14,340 nucleotides of DNA from Nitrospira sp. (GCA_025361385.1 JANYAJ010000562.1:1-14340); one strand, 5' to 3'. Shown: positions 6,824-14,340, counted from the stretch's first letter. The notes: a model not told the origin generated them from the letters alone. Program-made: numbers and translations.

Positions 6824-7545
6824 GCTCTGACAACTATCGGCGCATCCTCCTCAAAGTCAGCGGAGAGATGTTGGCCGGTGAGCAGGGCTACGGCATCCAA
6901 CCTTCCATCCTTGAAGGTCTTGCCACGGAAATTGCCTCCGTCGTGGCGCTCGACATCGAAGTCGCCGTGGTCATCGGCGGCGGCAATATCTTCCGCGGTA
7001 TTGCCGCCAGCGCATCCGGCATGGAACGGGCCTCCGCCGACTATATGGGGATGCTCGCGACCGTCCTCAATGCCTTGGCCCTGCAAAATGCACTCGAGCG
7101 CATCGGCATTATGACCCGCGTCCAATCTGCGATCGAAATGCGTCAGCTGGCAGAAGGCTATATCCGCCGCCGGGCCATTCGTCACCTTGAGAAAAAACGT
7201 GTCGTCATCTTTGCCGGTGGCACGGGTAATCCCTACTTCTCGACCGATACCGCCGCCGCACTCAGAGCGATGGAAATCGGGGCCCAGGTCATCATGAAGG
7301 GGACCAAAGTCGACGGCATTTACGATGCCGACCCCGTGAAGAATCCCACGGCCACAAAGTATCAAACCATTTCCTTTCTCGCGATCTTGAATCAGAATTT
7401 GAAAGTCATGGACGCGACGGCCATCAGCCTCTGCATGGACAACAATCTGCCGCTGATCGTCTTCAACCTGAAGGAACAAGGCAACTTCAAACGCGTCGCC
7501 ACAGGCGAAGCGATTGGAACAGTTGTCACGCCCGATCGCCGCTAA
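6820..7545 (+). CDS. pyrH: UMP kinase
   Basis: PyrH phosphorylates UMP to UDP at the head of pyrimidine nucleotide supply. The 241-residue product has the bacterial amino-acid-kinase fold: [14 protein letters not shown] near the N-terminus, the glycine loop [51 protein letters not shown], and [13 protein letters not shown]. The start ATG overlaps the tsf stop (ATGA), so translation is probably coupled. The only nearby ribosome site is a weak AGGCGA inside tsf. The rpsB-tsf-pyrH-frr order is conserved across bacteria. Confidence 0.98.
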   Translation: MSSDNYRRILLKVSGEMLAGEQGYGIQPSILEGLATEIASVVALDIEVAVVIGGGNIFRGIAASASGMERASADYMGMLATVLNALALQNALERIGIMTRVQSAIEMRQLAEGYIRRRAIRHLEKKRVVIFAGGTGNPYFSTDTAAALRAMEIGAQVIMKGTKVDGIYDADPVKNPTATKYQTISFLAILNQNLKVMDATAISLCMDNNLPLIVFNLKEQGNFKRVATGEAIGTVVTPDRR

Positions 7546-7562
7546 TATCCAGGGAGTCTCGC

Positions 7563-8126
7563 ATGTCGAATCCTGCCGCTATCCACCAAAAAGTCATGGA
7601 AAAAATGGAGTCCGCACTGGAATATCTCAAGCGCGACTTAGCCGGACTTCGGACAGGACGAGCCTCCGTGGCCCTCTTCGACGGTGTCCGGGTCGACTAC
7701 TACGGTACCATGACCCCGCTAAAGCAGGTAGCCAATATTTCGACTCCGGAAGCGCGCCTCATCACGATCCAGCCGTGGGAACCGAACCTGATCAAGGAAA
7801 TCGAAAAAGCCCTGGCAGGATCGAACCTCGGCATCACCCCGTCAAATGACGGGAAAATCATTCGCATTCCCCTTCCTCCGCTCACCGAAGAACGCCGTAA
7901 GGAACTCGGTAAGATTTGCAAAAAGCACGGTGAAGACACCAAAGTCGTGGTGCGAGGGTTTCGTCGAGATGGCAACGAAGAGTTGAAGAAACTGCAAAAG
8001 GACGCCAAGTTGACCGAAGACGATTTGCGAAAGGCCGAAGCCGACACCCAAAAACTGACCGACCAATACATTCAAAAGGTCGACGACGTGGTGAAGAAAA
8101 AAGAACAAGAAATCATGGAAGTGTGA
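7563..8126 (+). CDS. frr: Ribosome recycling factor
   Basis: RRF, together with EF-G, splits post-termination ribosomes. The 187-residue product is the usual length and carries LAGLRTGRASVALFDGVRV near the N-terminus, PLKQVANISTPEARLITIQP, and the helical C-terminal block ERRKELGKICKKHGEDTKV followed by RGFRRDGNEELKK. AGGGAG at 7551-7556 precedes the ATG. The gene lies 17 nt after pyrH, and its stop overlaps the alr start as GTGA. Confidence 0.98.
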   Translation: MSNPAAIHQKVMEKMESALEYLKRDLAGLRTGRASVALFDGVRVDYYGTMTPLKQVANISTPEARLITIQPWEPNLIKEIEKALAGSNLGITPSNDGKIIRIPLPPLTEERRKELGKICKKHGEDTKVVVRGFRRDGNEELKKLQKDAKLTEDDLRKAEADTQKLTDQYIQKVDDVVKKKEQEIMEV

Positions 8127-9256
8127 CTGCGGCTTCGACCTTGCTACCCACCTACGCCACTGTCAATCTCTCGGCACTCGCCCACAATCTCTCGTGCATC
8201 CAAGGCTATCTCTCTCCCGGCTGCGAGGTCATGGCCATCGTCAAGGCCAACGCCTATGGGCATGGAGCCATTGAGATTGCTCATGCCCTTGCACGCAAGG
8301 GGATCGGACGGTTTGCCGTCGCCTCGCTTGAGGAAGGAATCACACTCCGTCAAGCCGGCCTCTCGACTCCCATCGTCGTGCTGGGAGCACTCTTCGACCA
8401 GCAACTGGCAGATCTGGTCGCGCACCGGCTGACCCCGGTTATCAGCAATGGATCTATCCTGCCAGCCTTGGCACAAGCAGCTAGTTCGCATCCATCCCCC
8501 TATCCAGTTCATCTCAAGATTGAAACAGGCATGGGGCGGTTGGGGGTTTCTCCAGACGAATTGCGCCCGCTCCTCGACAACCCTCTCTTGCGAAATGCGC
8601 TTCACGTCGAGGGCCTGATGACACATCTTGCCGACGCAGACGGAACGGATATCGCCTTCACAGAGCGACAGCTTGGTGTATTTCAGGCCATCCTGGAACA
8701 GGTCCGGCGGCGTGGCCTTCCCCTCCCGCTGGTACATACGGCCAACAGTGCCGCCATCGTCCGGTTTCCCGAATCTCATTACTCACTCGTACGCCCCGGC
8801 ATCATGCTCTACGGGTACCATACCCTGCCAGCCTCCATGCCCGCGCCCAACCTACAACCGGTCCTTTCACTGCGTACCACCATCGCCCACATACGGACCA
8901 TTCCACGGGGCGGAACGGTCAGCTACAACGGGACATTTATCGCGAATAGGCCGACGCGGATCGCGATACTGCCCATCGGCTATGCCGACGGTTATAGTCG
9001 GCAACTCTCCAATCGCGGATCGGTGTTGATTCAGGGTCGTCGGGCCCCAATCGTCGGTCTGGTCTGTATGGACATGATCATGGTGGATGTCACCGACATC
9101 CCACCGGTAGAAGTTGGCGAGACCGTCACACTCATCGGGCAGCAGGGAGGAGCCTCAATCTGGGCAGATGAAGTCGCTGACTGGATCGGCACGATCCCCT
9201 ACGAAGTCCTCTGCGGGATCGGCTCCCGCGTCCCACGCCTTTACGAGTCGTCCTGA
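8123..9256 (+). CDS. alr: Alanine racemase
   Basis: A PLP enzyme that makes D-alanine for peptidoglycan. The 377-residue product has the PLP lysine in VMAIVKANAYGHG (Lys41), METGMGRLG-type sequence in the barrel (residues around 133-141), HTANSAA, RPGIMLYGYH, and the second catalytic base Tyr268 in GGTVSYNGTF. IGYADGY and VCMDMIMVDVTD follow in the C-terminal domain. Start GTG 8123 overlaps the frr stop by 4 nt. The usual neighbours after frr (uppS, cdsA, dxr) are absent, so alr has taken that slot. No terminator is visible in the 26 bp before the convergent fadL-like gene. Confidence 0.96.
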   Translation: MTAASTLLPTYATVNLSALAHNLSCIQGYLSPGCEVMAIVKANAYGHGAIEIAHALARKGIGRFAVASLEEGITLRQAGLSTPIVVLGALFDQQLADLVAHRLTPVISNGSILPALAQAASSHPSPYPVHLKIETGMGRLGVSPDELRPLLDNPLLRNALHVEGLMTHLADADGTDIAFTERQLGVFQAILEQVRRRGLPLPLVHTANSAAIVRFPESHYSLVRPGIMLYGYHTLPASMPAPNLQPVLSLRTTIAHIRTIPRGGTVSYNGTFIANRPTRIAILPIGYADGYSRQLSNRGSVLIQGRRAPIVGLVCMDMIMVDVTDIPPVEVGETVTLIGQQGGASIWADEVADWIGTIPYEVLCGIGSRVPRLYESS

Positions 9257-9282
9257 CATCCGACCGCACAATACCCGTCTCG

Positions 9283-10539
9283 CTAGTAGATCATTCGAAT
9301 CGACACACCTCCGGTGTGCAGCGTCGTGCGATAGGTTCCGTTGACGGTCGGGTTGCGATTGCCCAGCACCGTGCGGTCCTCGTAGAACGCCGCTTGGTAC
9401 GAGAGATCGAGTCCAATCGCCTTCGGCTTCAGCGATCCTACACCGAAATCTCCACATCGCATCAGCCCCAAAAACGATCCCTGCTCCTTGCAGATGAATC
9501 CCACCCCTCCGCCCACGATGTGGAGGTCCGAAGAGGGAAGCCCGGGATCGTAGGTCAAATCAGGCATCTGCGTTTGCTGATTGGTATAACCTGCCCGTAA
9601 TGCCACCTCCCAGTTCGGAAGGGATTCAAGCGCCAGCCACTTGTATTCGGTGCCGAGCATCACCGCATAGGTACTCTTCCAATTCTGCGGCTGCGGGATC
9701 GTCGCACCATTCGCCAAAGTCACATCGAGATTTCGAACAGATTTCCATCCCACGTAGTCGACGTCCATCTCCAACTTCCATTCCCGTTCTGGCGTGCGCA
9801 CCGGCCACAGGGCAATGGCGCCGGTGATCACTTGCGGCAAGACCAAGGTCGCCTTGGCGTCCGAAACCTTGGCGCCATTCGCCAACAAGGCTCCACTCAA
9901 ATGAAGCGTGGCCTGACTGCGATAGACAATGCCGATGTTCGCCACCGGCTTCCCGTCGGCATTCCGCAGCGCCGTATACAAGAGACTGGTATTGAAACCA
10001 GCCGCAGTACCCTTGCCGGACAGCTCCATCTTGGACCCGGCAGGAGCGAAGGGGAACGCCGGGGAACCTGGTGAGATAAACTGTTTCTCGACCTGACCTT
10101 CGCCAAATATTCCACTGAACGTATAGATATCCGCACCCAGCCCAAGCGAGAGATTGTCCGTCGCTTTGTATGCCAATGTCGGTTTGATATCCAACAGTGG
10201 CAGCGTGTTGAACGTGGTGGCGGTCCGAAACGGCCCATCGTTCGGCCAGCGCGTCAGCGAGCCGAACGGTGAGGTGAGTCCGATCCCGGCAGTGAGATCG
10301 CTCAGAGCCGTCACTCCGAGATCCTTCAAGTTCGCCGTGATGAACGTATGCCCGGGAGGAGGCCAGGCGGCACTCCCATTCCGGTCCCCACGAGCCGTCA
10401 CCCCTGTCAGACTGGTAAAGTTCGTCGAGCCGCCGGTAATCAGTGCCCCTGCCATCACTTGCACCCCCTGCAGTTGCGTCATCCCTGCTGGATTGTAGTG
10501 CAGAGCCGAGGGGTCGTCGGCTTTGGGCGGCATAGGCAT
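9283..10539 (-). CDS. OmpP1/FadL family outer-membrane transporter, main body (frameshifted locus)
   Basis: The frame encodes most of a FadL-type beta barrel. It starts with DDPSALHYNPAGMTQLQGVQ, the conserved N-terminal hatch region, then SPFGSLTRWPNDGPFRTATT, LGLGADIYTFSG and many alternating amphipathic strands. It ends in an aromatic residue (IRMIY), typical of outer-membrane proteins. FadL proteins move long-chain fatty acids or hydrophobic hydrocarbons across the outer membrane. No signal peptide exists in this frame. It is encoded just upstream in another frame, joined at 10522-10524 where one extra base is present. Reading across gives a normal precursor of about 459 residues. The internal ATG at 10539 is unlikely to be the true start. 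Confidence 0.85.
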   Translation of the reverse strand: MPMPPKADDPSALHYNPAGMTQLQGVQVMAGALITGGSTNFTSLTGVTARGDRNGSAAWPPPGHTFITANLKDLGVTALSDLTAGIGLTSPFGSLTRWPNDGPFRTATTFNTLPLLDIKPTLAYKATDNLSLGLGADIYTFSGIFGEGQVEKQFISPGSPAFPFAPAGSKMELSGKGTAAGFNTSLLYTALRNADGKPVANIGIVYRSQATLHLSGALLANGAKVSDAKATLVLPQVITGAIALWPVRTPEREWKLEMDVDYVGWKSVRNLDVTLANGATIPQPQNWKSTYAVMLGTEYKWLALESLPNWEVALRAGYTNQQTQMPDLTYDPGLPSSDLHIVGGGVGFICKEQGSFLGLMRCGDFGVGSLKPKAIGLDLSYQAAFYEDRTVLGNRNPTVNGTYRTTLHTGGVSIRMIY

Positions 10540-10663
10540 TGCTCATCGCCGACGCAGCGGTTCCCTGGCCTTGAATGCGCGGCACCTGTGCCGACGCCTC
10601 CCACGGCAGGCCGCCCCAACAAAGCCCTACAAAGAACAGCGCGGATCCCCACATCCATCGCAC
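10523..10663 (-). CDS. N-terminal signal-peptide segment of the FadL-like gene (separate frame)
   Basis: These 47 codons encode MRWMWGSALFFVGLCWGGLP then WEASA, a textbook signal peptide with a likely cut after ASA. The mature start QVPRIQGQGTAASAMSNAYA continues to AAQ. FadL homologues carry an A-rich segment directly followed by ADDPSALHYNPAG. Here the two parts lie in different frames, separated by one extra A in the minus-strand run AAA (10524-10522). GTG 10663 is favoured because it puts Arg at position 2 and has AGG elements upstream; ATG 10654 is the alternative. The kinase gene ends 58 bp upstream on the same strand. Confidence 0.75.
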
Positions 10664-10721
10664 TGACCCTAACCTGTTCCACTCGCAGTCCCATCCTCTT
10701 CTCACTATTGTTCTCCCTCTC

Positions 10722-11603
10722 TCACTCACCCGGTACGACCGTCCTCCCTGAAGACTCCGGCGACCTCCGCTCCGACGGCCTGAACCAGCAATCGACGATC
10801 CGTTCGAGTTCATCGATATCGAACGGTTTCAGCACATAGGCCTGCGCCCCCATACCGATCGCACGAATGGCCAATTCCTTGGACCCCGACGCCGTGACCA
10901 TCACAATGGGAATCCGCTGATCCCATCGCCGAATCTGCCGCAGCACATCCATCCCGTCCATAGAAGGGATGCCGATATCCAGGATCATACCCTCGAAGGT
11001 CTCGGCCCGAACGGCTTCCAAGGCTCGGACTCCGTCCACTTCCAGTTGGATACGATACCCCTTCGCTCGCAAACGATCCTGTAAGAGCTGCCGAATATCC
11101 TGATCATCCTCAACAATCAAAATGCGCGGCGCTTCTGCGGATGCGCCGGCCAGTGGCGCGGCCATAGCTGGAAGTAACGGAATGGTGAACGAGAGTTCCG
11201 CACCCTGCCCCGGTTCACTCTTCGCAACGATCGTCCCACCCTGTAACTCCACCAATGTCCGCACGATCGACAAGCCCAAGCCCAGCCCTTTCGTGCCGCT
11301 TCGAGCCTGCTTGACGCGAAAGAATGGATCGAAAATCTGATCGAGAAACTCTGGTGATATACCAGGCCCCGTATCGCGCACGGAGACTCCGGCGAGCATC
11401 TGATTCTCCTGCCGCACTGTCACCAGAATGCTGCCGCCCTCCGGGGCAAACTTGACCGCATTCTGTAGCAAATTTGTCACGATCTGAATCAACCGATCTC
11501 GATCTGCCCAGACCATCAAGGGAACAGGGAGAGCAACCACCTCCAAGGTTTGTCGTTTGGCCTGGGCCACAGACGCAACTGCTCGACCGCATCGCCGATA
11601 CAA
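10722..11603 (-). CDS. Hybrid histidine kinase, 3' part: ATPase domain and receiver domain
   Basis: From about position 11573 down, this frame continues the kinase begun in the next feature. It carries the HATPase_c boxes NLLQNAVKFAPEGG (N box), RDTGPGIS (G1), FDPFFRVKQ (F box) and GTKGLGLGLSIVRTL (G2). After a short linker comes a receiver domain: ILIVEDDQD acidic pocket, phospho-acceptor Asp in GMILDIGIPSMDG (codon 10979-10977; residue 820 of the joined protein), MVTASGS, and VLKPFD with the conserved Lys. The first ten codons of this open frame are out-of-frame sequence from the upstream part. It has no convincing start of its own, so it is not an independent gene. Confidence 0.82.
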   Translation of the reverse strand: MYRRCGRAVASVAQAKRQTLEVVALPVPLMVWADRDRLIQIVTNLLQNAVKFAPEGGSILVTVRQENQMLAGVSVRDTGPGISPEFLDQIFDPFFRVKQARSGTKGLGLGLSIVRTLVELQGGTIVAKSEPGQGAELSFTIPLLPAMAAPLAGASAEAPRILIVEDDQDIRQLLQDRLRAKGYRIQLEVDGVRALEAVRAETFEGMILDIGIPSMDGMDVLRQIRRWDQRIPIVMVTASGSKELAIRAIGMGAQAYVLKPFDIDELERIVDCWFRPSERRSPESSGRTVVPGE

Positions 11604-13435
11604 TGCTCCAGATCGATCTCGCTCGGCACAAGATCCAATCTCCCGGACTGAATCCTGGTGCGATCTAACAAGTCCTCGATCATGCGGATCAATCGCTCGG
11701 CATTGTCCAGCATCCGCGATAAGTAGCGCTGCTGCTTCTCGTTCAGCGGCCCCGTCAATCCGTCCAACAGATTTTGCAAAAACCCCTTGATCGAGGTCAG
11801 CGGCGTCTTTAGTTCATGCGAGACATGCGAGAGGAATTGCGACCGCAAACGATCTGCCTGCTCCAACTCAGCCGTACGTTCACACACTTTGGCTTCCAGG
11901 CCTAGGTTCAACTCTTCGATTTGTTCGTACGCGGACGCGTTGTCCAAAGCGATGGCGACTTGATTGGCGACCGTCATCATCAACTCAAGATCGTCCTGCG
12001 TCAGGCTATGCTCCTGCATGCGATCGACCGTCAGACTGCCAAGAATCCGATCTTTCGTTTTCAACGGAACGGCGATCAAGGCCTTCGCCTGCGTCAACAG
12101 GGCCAGCTGTTGGTTCAATGGATGAATGCGATCCCACACGGCTTGCAGATCCCCGATCAACAGCGGCTGGCCCTGAATGAGCACAATGCCTTCCGGGCTC
12201 ATAGGATCGGTCACGGGAATTTCTCGCGCACGCACAAACGCCTGAATCTCCGGCGAGACGCCGAATGCCCGCGCATCCTTGACGACCTGGCGGATCGGAT
12301 CATAAAACGAGACCATCACCCGGTCGTACGGGAGATCGCCGGTCAGGGTTTCCAGCACTTTTTGCATCAACGCCTCCCGATCGAGCGTCGAGTTGAAATG
12401 CAATCCCGCTCGATGGAGAGCCGTCAACTGAGCCACTTTCCGGCGTAACTCGACCCGCGTCTGTTCCTGCTCCAGATAGGCGGCGCGCAACTCTTCGTGG
12501 CGCGACTCCACAACCGTGATCTGCTCACGAATCAGCGCCTCTCGCTGTTGGCTCTCCTGCCGAAGATGCCGGTTGATGAGCATCCCTGCGACGGATATCG
12601 GAATGAGACCGGCCAGGATCACTTCTCCGAGACTCATCGACGGATAAGCCAGACGCATCAAGCCGGCCGTGGCTAAACCAGCACCCATACCCCAAAGAGG
12701 CCCGGCTGAGTATCGTCTGGCCTGACGTTCCCACCGAACCTCCCATTCGCAGTAGTCGTCACCCCTCACAATACAGGCCCGATCGACCACTCGTGATTCA
12801 GGGAGCAGATGCAGGCGAGGCGGCACCATCGCGAATCGCCCCTTCGTCGACTCGCAAATCTGCGCGGTACAGGCCTTACGATAGGGACCGAATTGCTCAA
12901 AGACCCGCGCGGTGAGGTTCATTCTCAGCACCGCGGAGGTGTCCGTCACCTCCAGTACCGAGTACTCAAGATCCTTCGCATATTTCCGCGCGAAGTATGG
13001 AAACATGCGATGGATCTGCGCCAGGCTGAACGGACGTCCCAGCGTCTGAATCAACGGAGAGATATGCTTCTCTCGACCCACGTTCATGTAAAAATCAGGA
13101 TCTCTCGACTGTTCCCGGCAAAACTCACGCAGGTAGGACGTAAACTCATAGGAGTAGCTGTTCCAGACATTCTTCAACTGGTCGAGGGTGACATGATAGG
13201 CGGGATCTCGTATCCGGTCATTGAGCAAGCGGCACAAATCATCCATGGCTCGTGCCGCGGCATCCGCGCCTTTCGTCCGCGTCACCCATTCTTCCAAATA
13301 CTCCACGTTATCGTGCACGATCATCCCGCTCACATCTTTGATCCGTTCACCCCGTTCGTCGACGCCAAATGGCACAAACTTCATGTAGGGGCGTTCGAGG
13401 ATGGTCTGCGTTGGAGGAAGAAGCTCTTCGGCCAT
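11516..13435 (-). CDS. Hybrid histidine kinase, 5' part: sensor region, two TM helices, GAF, HisKA
   Basis: The 639-residue open frame is kinase sequence up to about residue 620, after which it runs into nonsense. Residues 1-240 are an unrecognised soluble sensory region ending CIVRGDDYCEWEVRW, which recalls the C-terminal Cys pattern of V4R-type domains. Two hydrophobic helices follow (about 246-263 and 268-287), then a charged coiled coil (292-340), a GAF domain (about 345-500), a second coiled linker, and the dimerisation/phosphorylation domain with SHVSHELKTPLTSIKGF (His540). Joining to the 3' part at 11573-11575, with one missing base restored, gives about 904 residues. ATG 13435 has only a weak ribosome site. 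It is probably co-transcribed with the FadL-like gene. Confidence 0.85.
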   Translation of the reverse strand: MAEELLPPTQTILERPYMKFVPFGVDERGERIKDVSGMIVHDNVEYLEEWVTRTKGADAAARAMDDLCRLLNDRIRDPAYHVTLDQLKNVWNSYSYEFTSYLREFCREQSRDPDFYMNVGREKHISPLIQTLGRPFSLAQIHRMFPYFARKYAKDLEYSVLEVTDTSAVLRMNLTARVFEQFGPYRKACTAQICESTKGRFAMVPPRLHLLPESRVVDRACIVRGDDYCEWEVRWERQARRYSAGPLWGMGAGLATAGLMRLAYPSMSLGEVILAGLIPISVAGMLINRHLRQESQQREALIREQITVVESRHEELRAAYLEQEQTRVELRRKVAQLTALHRAGLHFNSTLDREALMQKVLETLTGDLPYDRVMVSFYDPIRQVVKDARAFGVSPEIQAFVRAREIPVTDPMSPEGIVLIQGQPLLIGDLQAVWDRIHPLNQQLALLTQAKALIAVPLKTKDRILGSLTVDRMQEHSLTQDDLELMMTVANQVAIALDNASAYEQIEELNLGLEAKVCERTAELEQADRLRSQFLSHVSHELKTPLTSIKGFLQNLLDGLTGPLNEKQQRYLSRMLDNAERLIRMIEDLLDRTRIQSGRLDLVPSEIDLEHCIGDAVEQLRLWPRPNDKPWRWLLSLFP

Positions 13436-13646
13436 GAGATACTTTCGTCAATCAGAAATCTGGAACGCCGGTGAGGACGATGTCACATGAGTACGCCGAC
13501 CTCTCAGACCCCTGACAGGAACGGCCGGCAACCAGGCAGAGCAGGAATGCTCATCCTGAAGAAACGCGGCGATTGTGCCTTGCAATTCGTGGAGAGTAAA
13601 GAGCCGTCTCCGTCAGGCCGTCAGAAATCCTGTCCAGTGCAATCTG
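13436..13646. other. Gap between lipoxygenase-like gene and kinase gene
   Basis: These 211 bp hold no gene I can support. On either strand I see no good -35/-10 pair and no hairpin with a T-run. There is a small hairpin, GAGCA-GGAA-TGCTC (13539-13552), with a GNRA-type loop. Three GACGG copies lie close together around 13602-13622 when read on the minus strand. Whether the kinase has its own promoter here cannot be decided. Confidence 0.4.
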
Positions 13647-14340
13647 CTAAGCGTTCATATTCACTTCAAGGCTCTTGGGATAGAGTTTCCACGGCATCCA
13701 CGGCTCGCCCTCCATCGCCCGCTGAAGCCCTTCCAGCTCCTGCCTGAACGCCGCGAATGCGGCAACCGCCCTTGCAGAACGTTCCGGATTGGCGGACTCG
13801 AACAACGCAACTGCCGTGAGGTCACCCATCAAGGGAGCGCGCGGCGTACTCAACATGAAATTCATATTCAACAACCGCTGATAGACATCCAATGGTTCAC
13901 GACTCCCGTCACGGGCCACTTGCACCGGCATGACATTCGTCCACACCTGGTAATTCCAGAGCAACGACCCGACCAGTTCATGCTGCACCGTGCCTAGATA
14001 GAGGCAACAAGCCGCTAATCGAGCCAACGAAGCCTGGGTCAGGGATGCAGCGGTCACAGGCAGACCATTCGGCAACGCCTTGCCCAGCGCATCCACCCAC
14101 TCACAAATGGCACGATCCGCCCTGACATCTGCATCTGTGTCGTAATAGAGGGCCAGATATCGTGCCGTATGCCGGAGCATGACATCGAACAAGGCGGCCA
14201 GATTTCCCTCGGTTGGCTGATCGAATCCTGCATGCAACACTCCCCGCTTGGCGGCATAGCCTTGGGGATCCCAGGCCTTTGCGTCAAACCCTCCTACGCT
14301 GTCATCCACAAGCCGATACATCTCCTCACGGGCATAACTG
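13647..14340 (-). CDS. Lipoxygenase-superfamily protein, C-terminal part (5' end beyond window)
   Basis: About 231 C-terminal residues are visible; the frame stays open to the right edge, so ATG 14321 is probably internal. The layout follows the lipoxygenase catalytic domain (PF00305): YLALYYDTDADVRADRAICE matches the LYY-SD-DV-D helix, then TVQHELVGSLLWNYQVW corresponds to the SAQHAAVNFGQY helix, then an NFMLSTPRAPL segment, FAAFRQELEGLQRAMEG, and a C-terminal strand ending LEVNMNA. Lipoxygenases add O2 to polyunsaturated fatty acids at a non-haem iron. The third His ligand is present (codon 13982-13980), but the Asn normally four residues later is Gly, and the C-terminal residue is Ala instead of Ile. 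It is either a divergent enzyme or a non-canonical relative. Confidence 0.8.
   Translation of the reverse strand, partial: SYAREEMYRLVDDSVGGFDAKAWDPQGYAAKRGVLHAGFDQPTEGNLAALFDVMLRHTARYLALYYDTDADVRADRAICEWVDALGKALPNGLPVTAASLTQASLARLAACCLYLGTVQHELVGSLLWNYQVWTNVMPVQVARDGSREPLDVYQRLLNMNFMLSTPRAPLMGDLTAVALFESANPERSARAVAAFAAFRQELEGLQRAMEGEPWMPWKLYPKSLEVNMNA

Noticed and set aside
6805..7479. A 224-codon open frame antisense to pyrH
   Set aside because: It mirrors a highly conserved UMP kinase gene and has no independent similarity.
8144..8779. A 211-codon open frame antisense to alr
   Set aside because: It is a shadow of the alanine racemase gene with no sign of a start signal or a domain.
9626..10522. 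Continuation of the FadL signal-peptide frame past the frameshift, making a 395-codon frame
   Set aside because: After the AYAAQ junction the translation loses barrel features, while the other frame has clear FadL sequence. Only the first part of this frame is real.
12809..13474. A 221-codon plus-strand frame opposite the kinase sensor region
   Set aside because: Its composition is rich in His, Arg and Gln, as expected from antisense of a GC-rich gene, while the minus frame has coherent helices, a conserved-looking Cys motif and downstream kinase domains.
13487..13747. An 86-codon plus-strand frame starting in the lipoxygenase-kinase gap, with a GAGGA element before its ATG
   Set aside because: Its last third runs antisense through the lipoxygenase-like gene, its composition is low in structure, and I recognise nothing in it. 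A real short gene cannot be fully excluded.
1..14340. CRISPR arrays, insertion sequences, transposase or integrase genes
   Set aside because: I saw no regularly spaced repeats, terminal inverted repeats or recombinase motifs on either strand. The tRNA could serve as an attachment site for something to its left, but nothing in the window shows it.

Overview
The window looks like the chromosome of a Gram-negative bacterium outside the Proteobacteria. The gene order (L13-S9, argC-argJ, S2-EF-Ts-UMP kinase-RRF-Alr), the moderately high GC, the short EF-Ts and the general protein character fit Nitrospirota, most likely a Nitrospira relative. This assignment is inferred from memory of such genomes, not from a search. 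An outer-membrane FadL-type barrel supports a diderm envelope.

Layout. Bases 1-405: a tRNA-Leu(CAA) on the minus strand, and a strong-looking sigma70-type promoter firing leftwards out of the window. Bases 406-2755 (plus strand): a YggX-like protein carrying two extra CxxC pairs, a 204-bp gap with overlapping palindromes and a candidate promoter, two tandem bifunctional-nuclease (DUF151) paralogues, then rplM and rpsI ending at a strong intrinsic terminator. Bases 2839-5168: argC and argJ of arginine synthesis. Bases 5169-5392: a long, hairpin-rich rpsB leader. Bases 5393-9256: rpsB, tsf, pyrH, frr and alr, closely packed, with 4-nt overlaps at tsf/pyrH and frr/alr. Bases 9283-14340 (minus strand, convergent with alr): a lipoxygenase-superfamily protein cut by the window edge, then a large membrane-bound hybrid histidine kinase, then a FadL/OmpP1 outer-membrane transporter.

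The left two thirds are core translation, nucleotide, arginine and cell-wall functions, probably growth-rate controlled. The right third is accessory. A fatty-acid dioxygenase-like protein, a hybrid sensor kinase with an unrecognised N-terminal sensory region, and a long-chain fatty acid or hydrocarbon porin lie in the same orientation and could form a lipid sensing, uptake and oxidation module.

Both the kinase and the FadL gene show a single-base frameshift in this sequence, near 11574 and 10523. In each case the two frames together restore a normal-looking full-length protein, so either the assembly has indels here or the pair is decaying. The lipoxygenase-like protein also departs from the canonical iron-ligand pattern.
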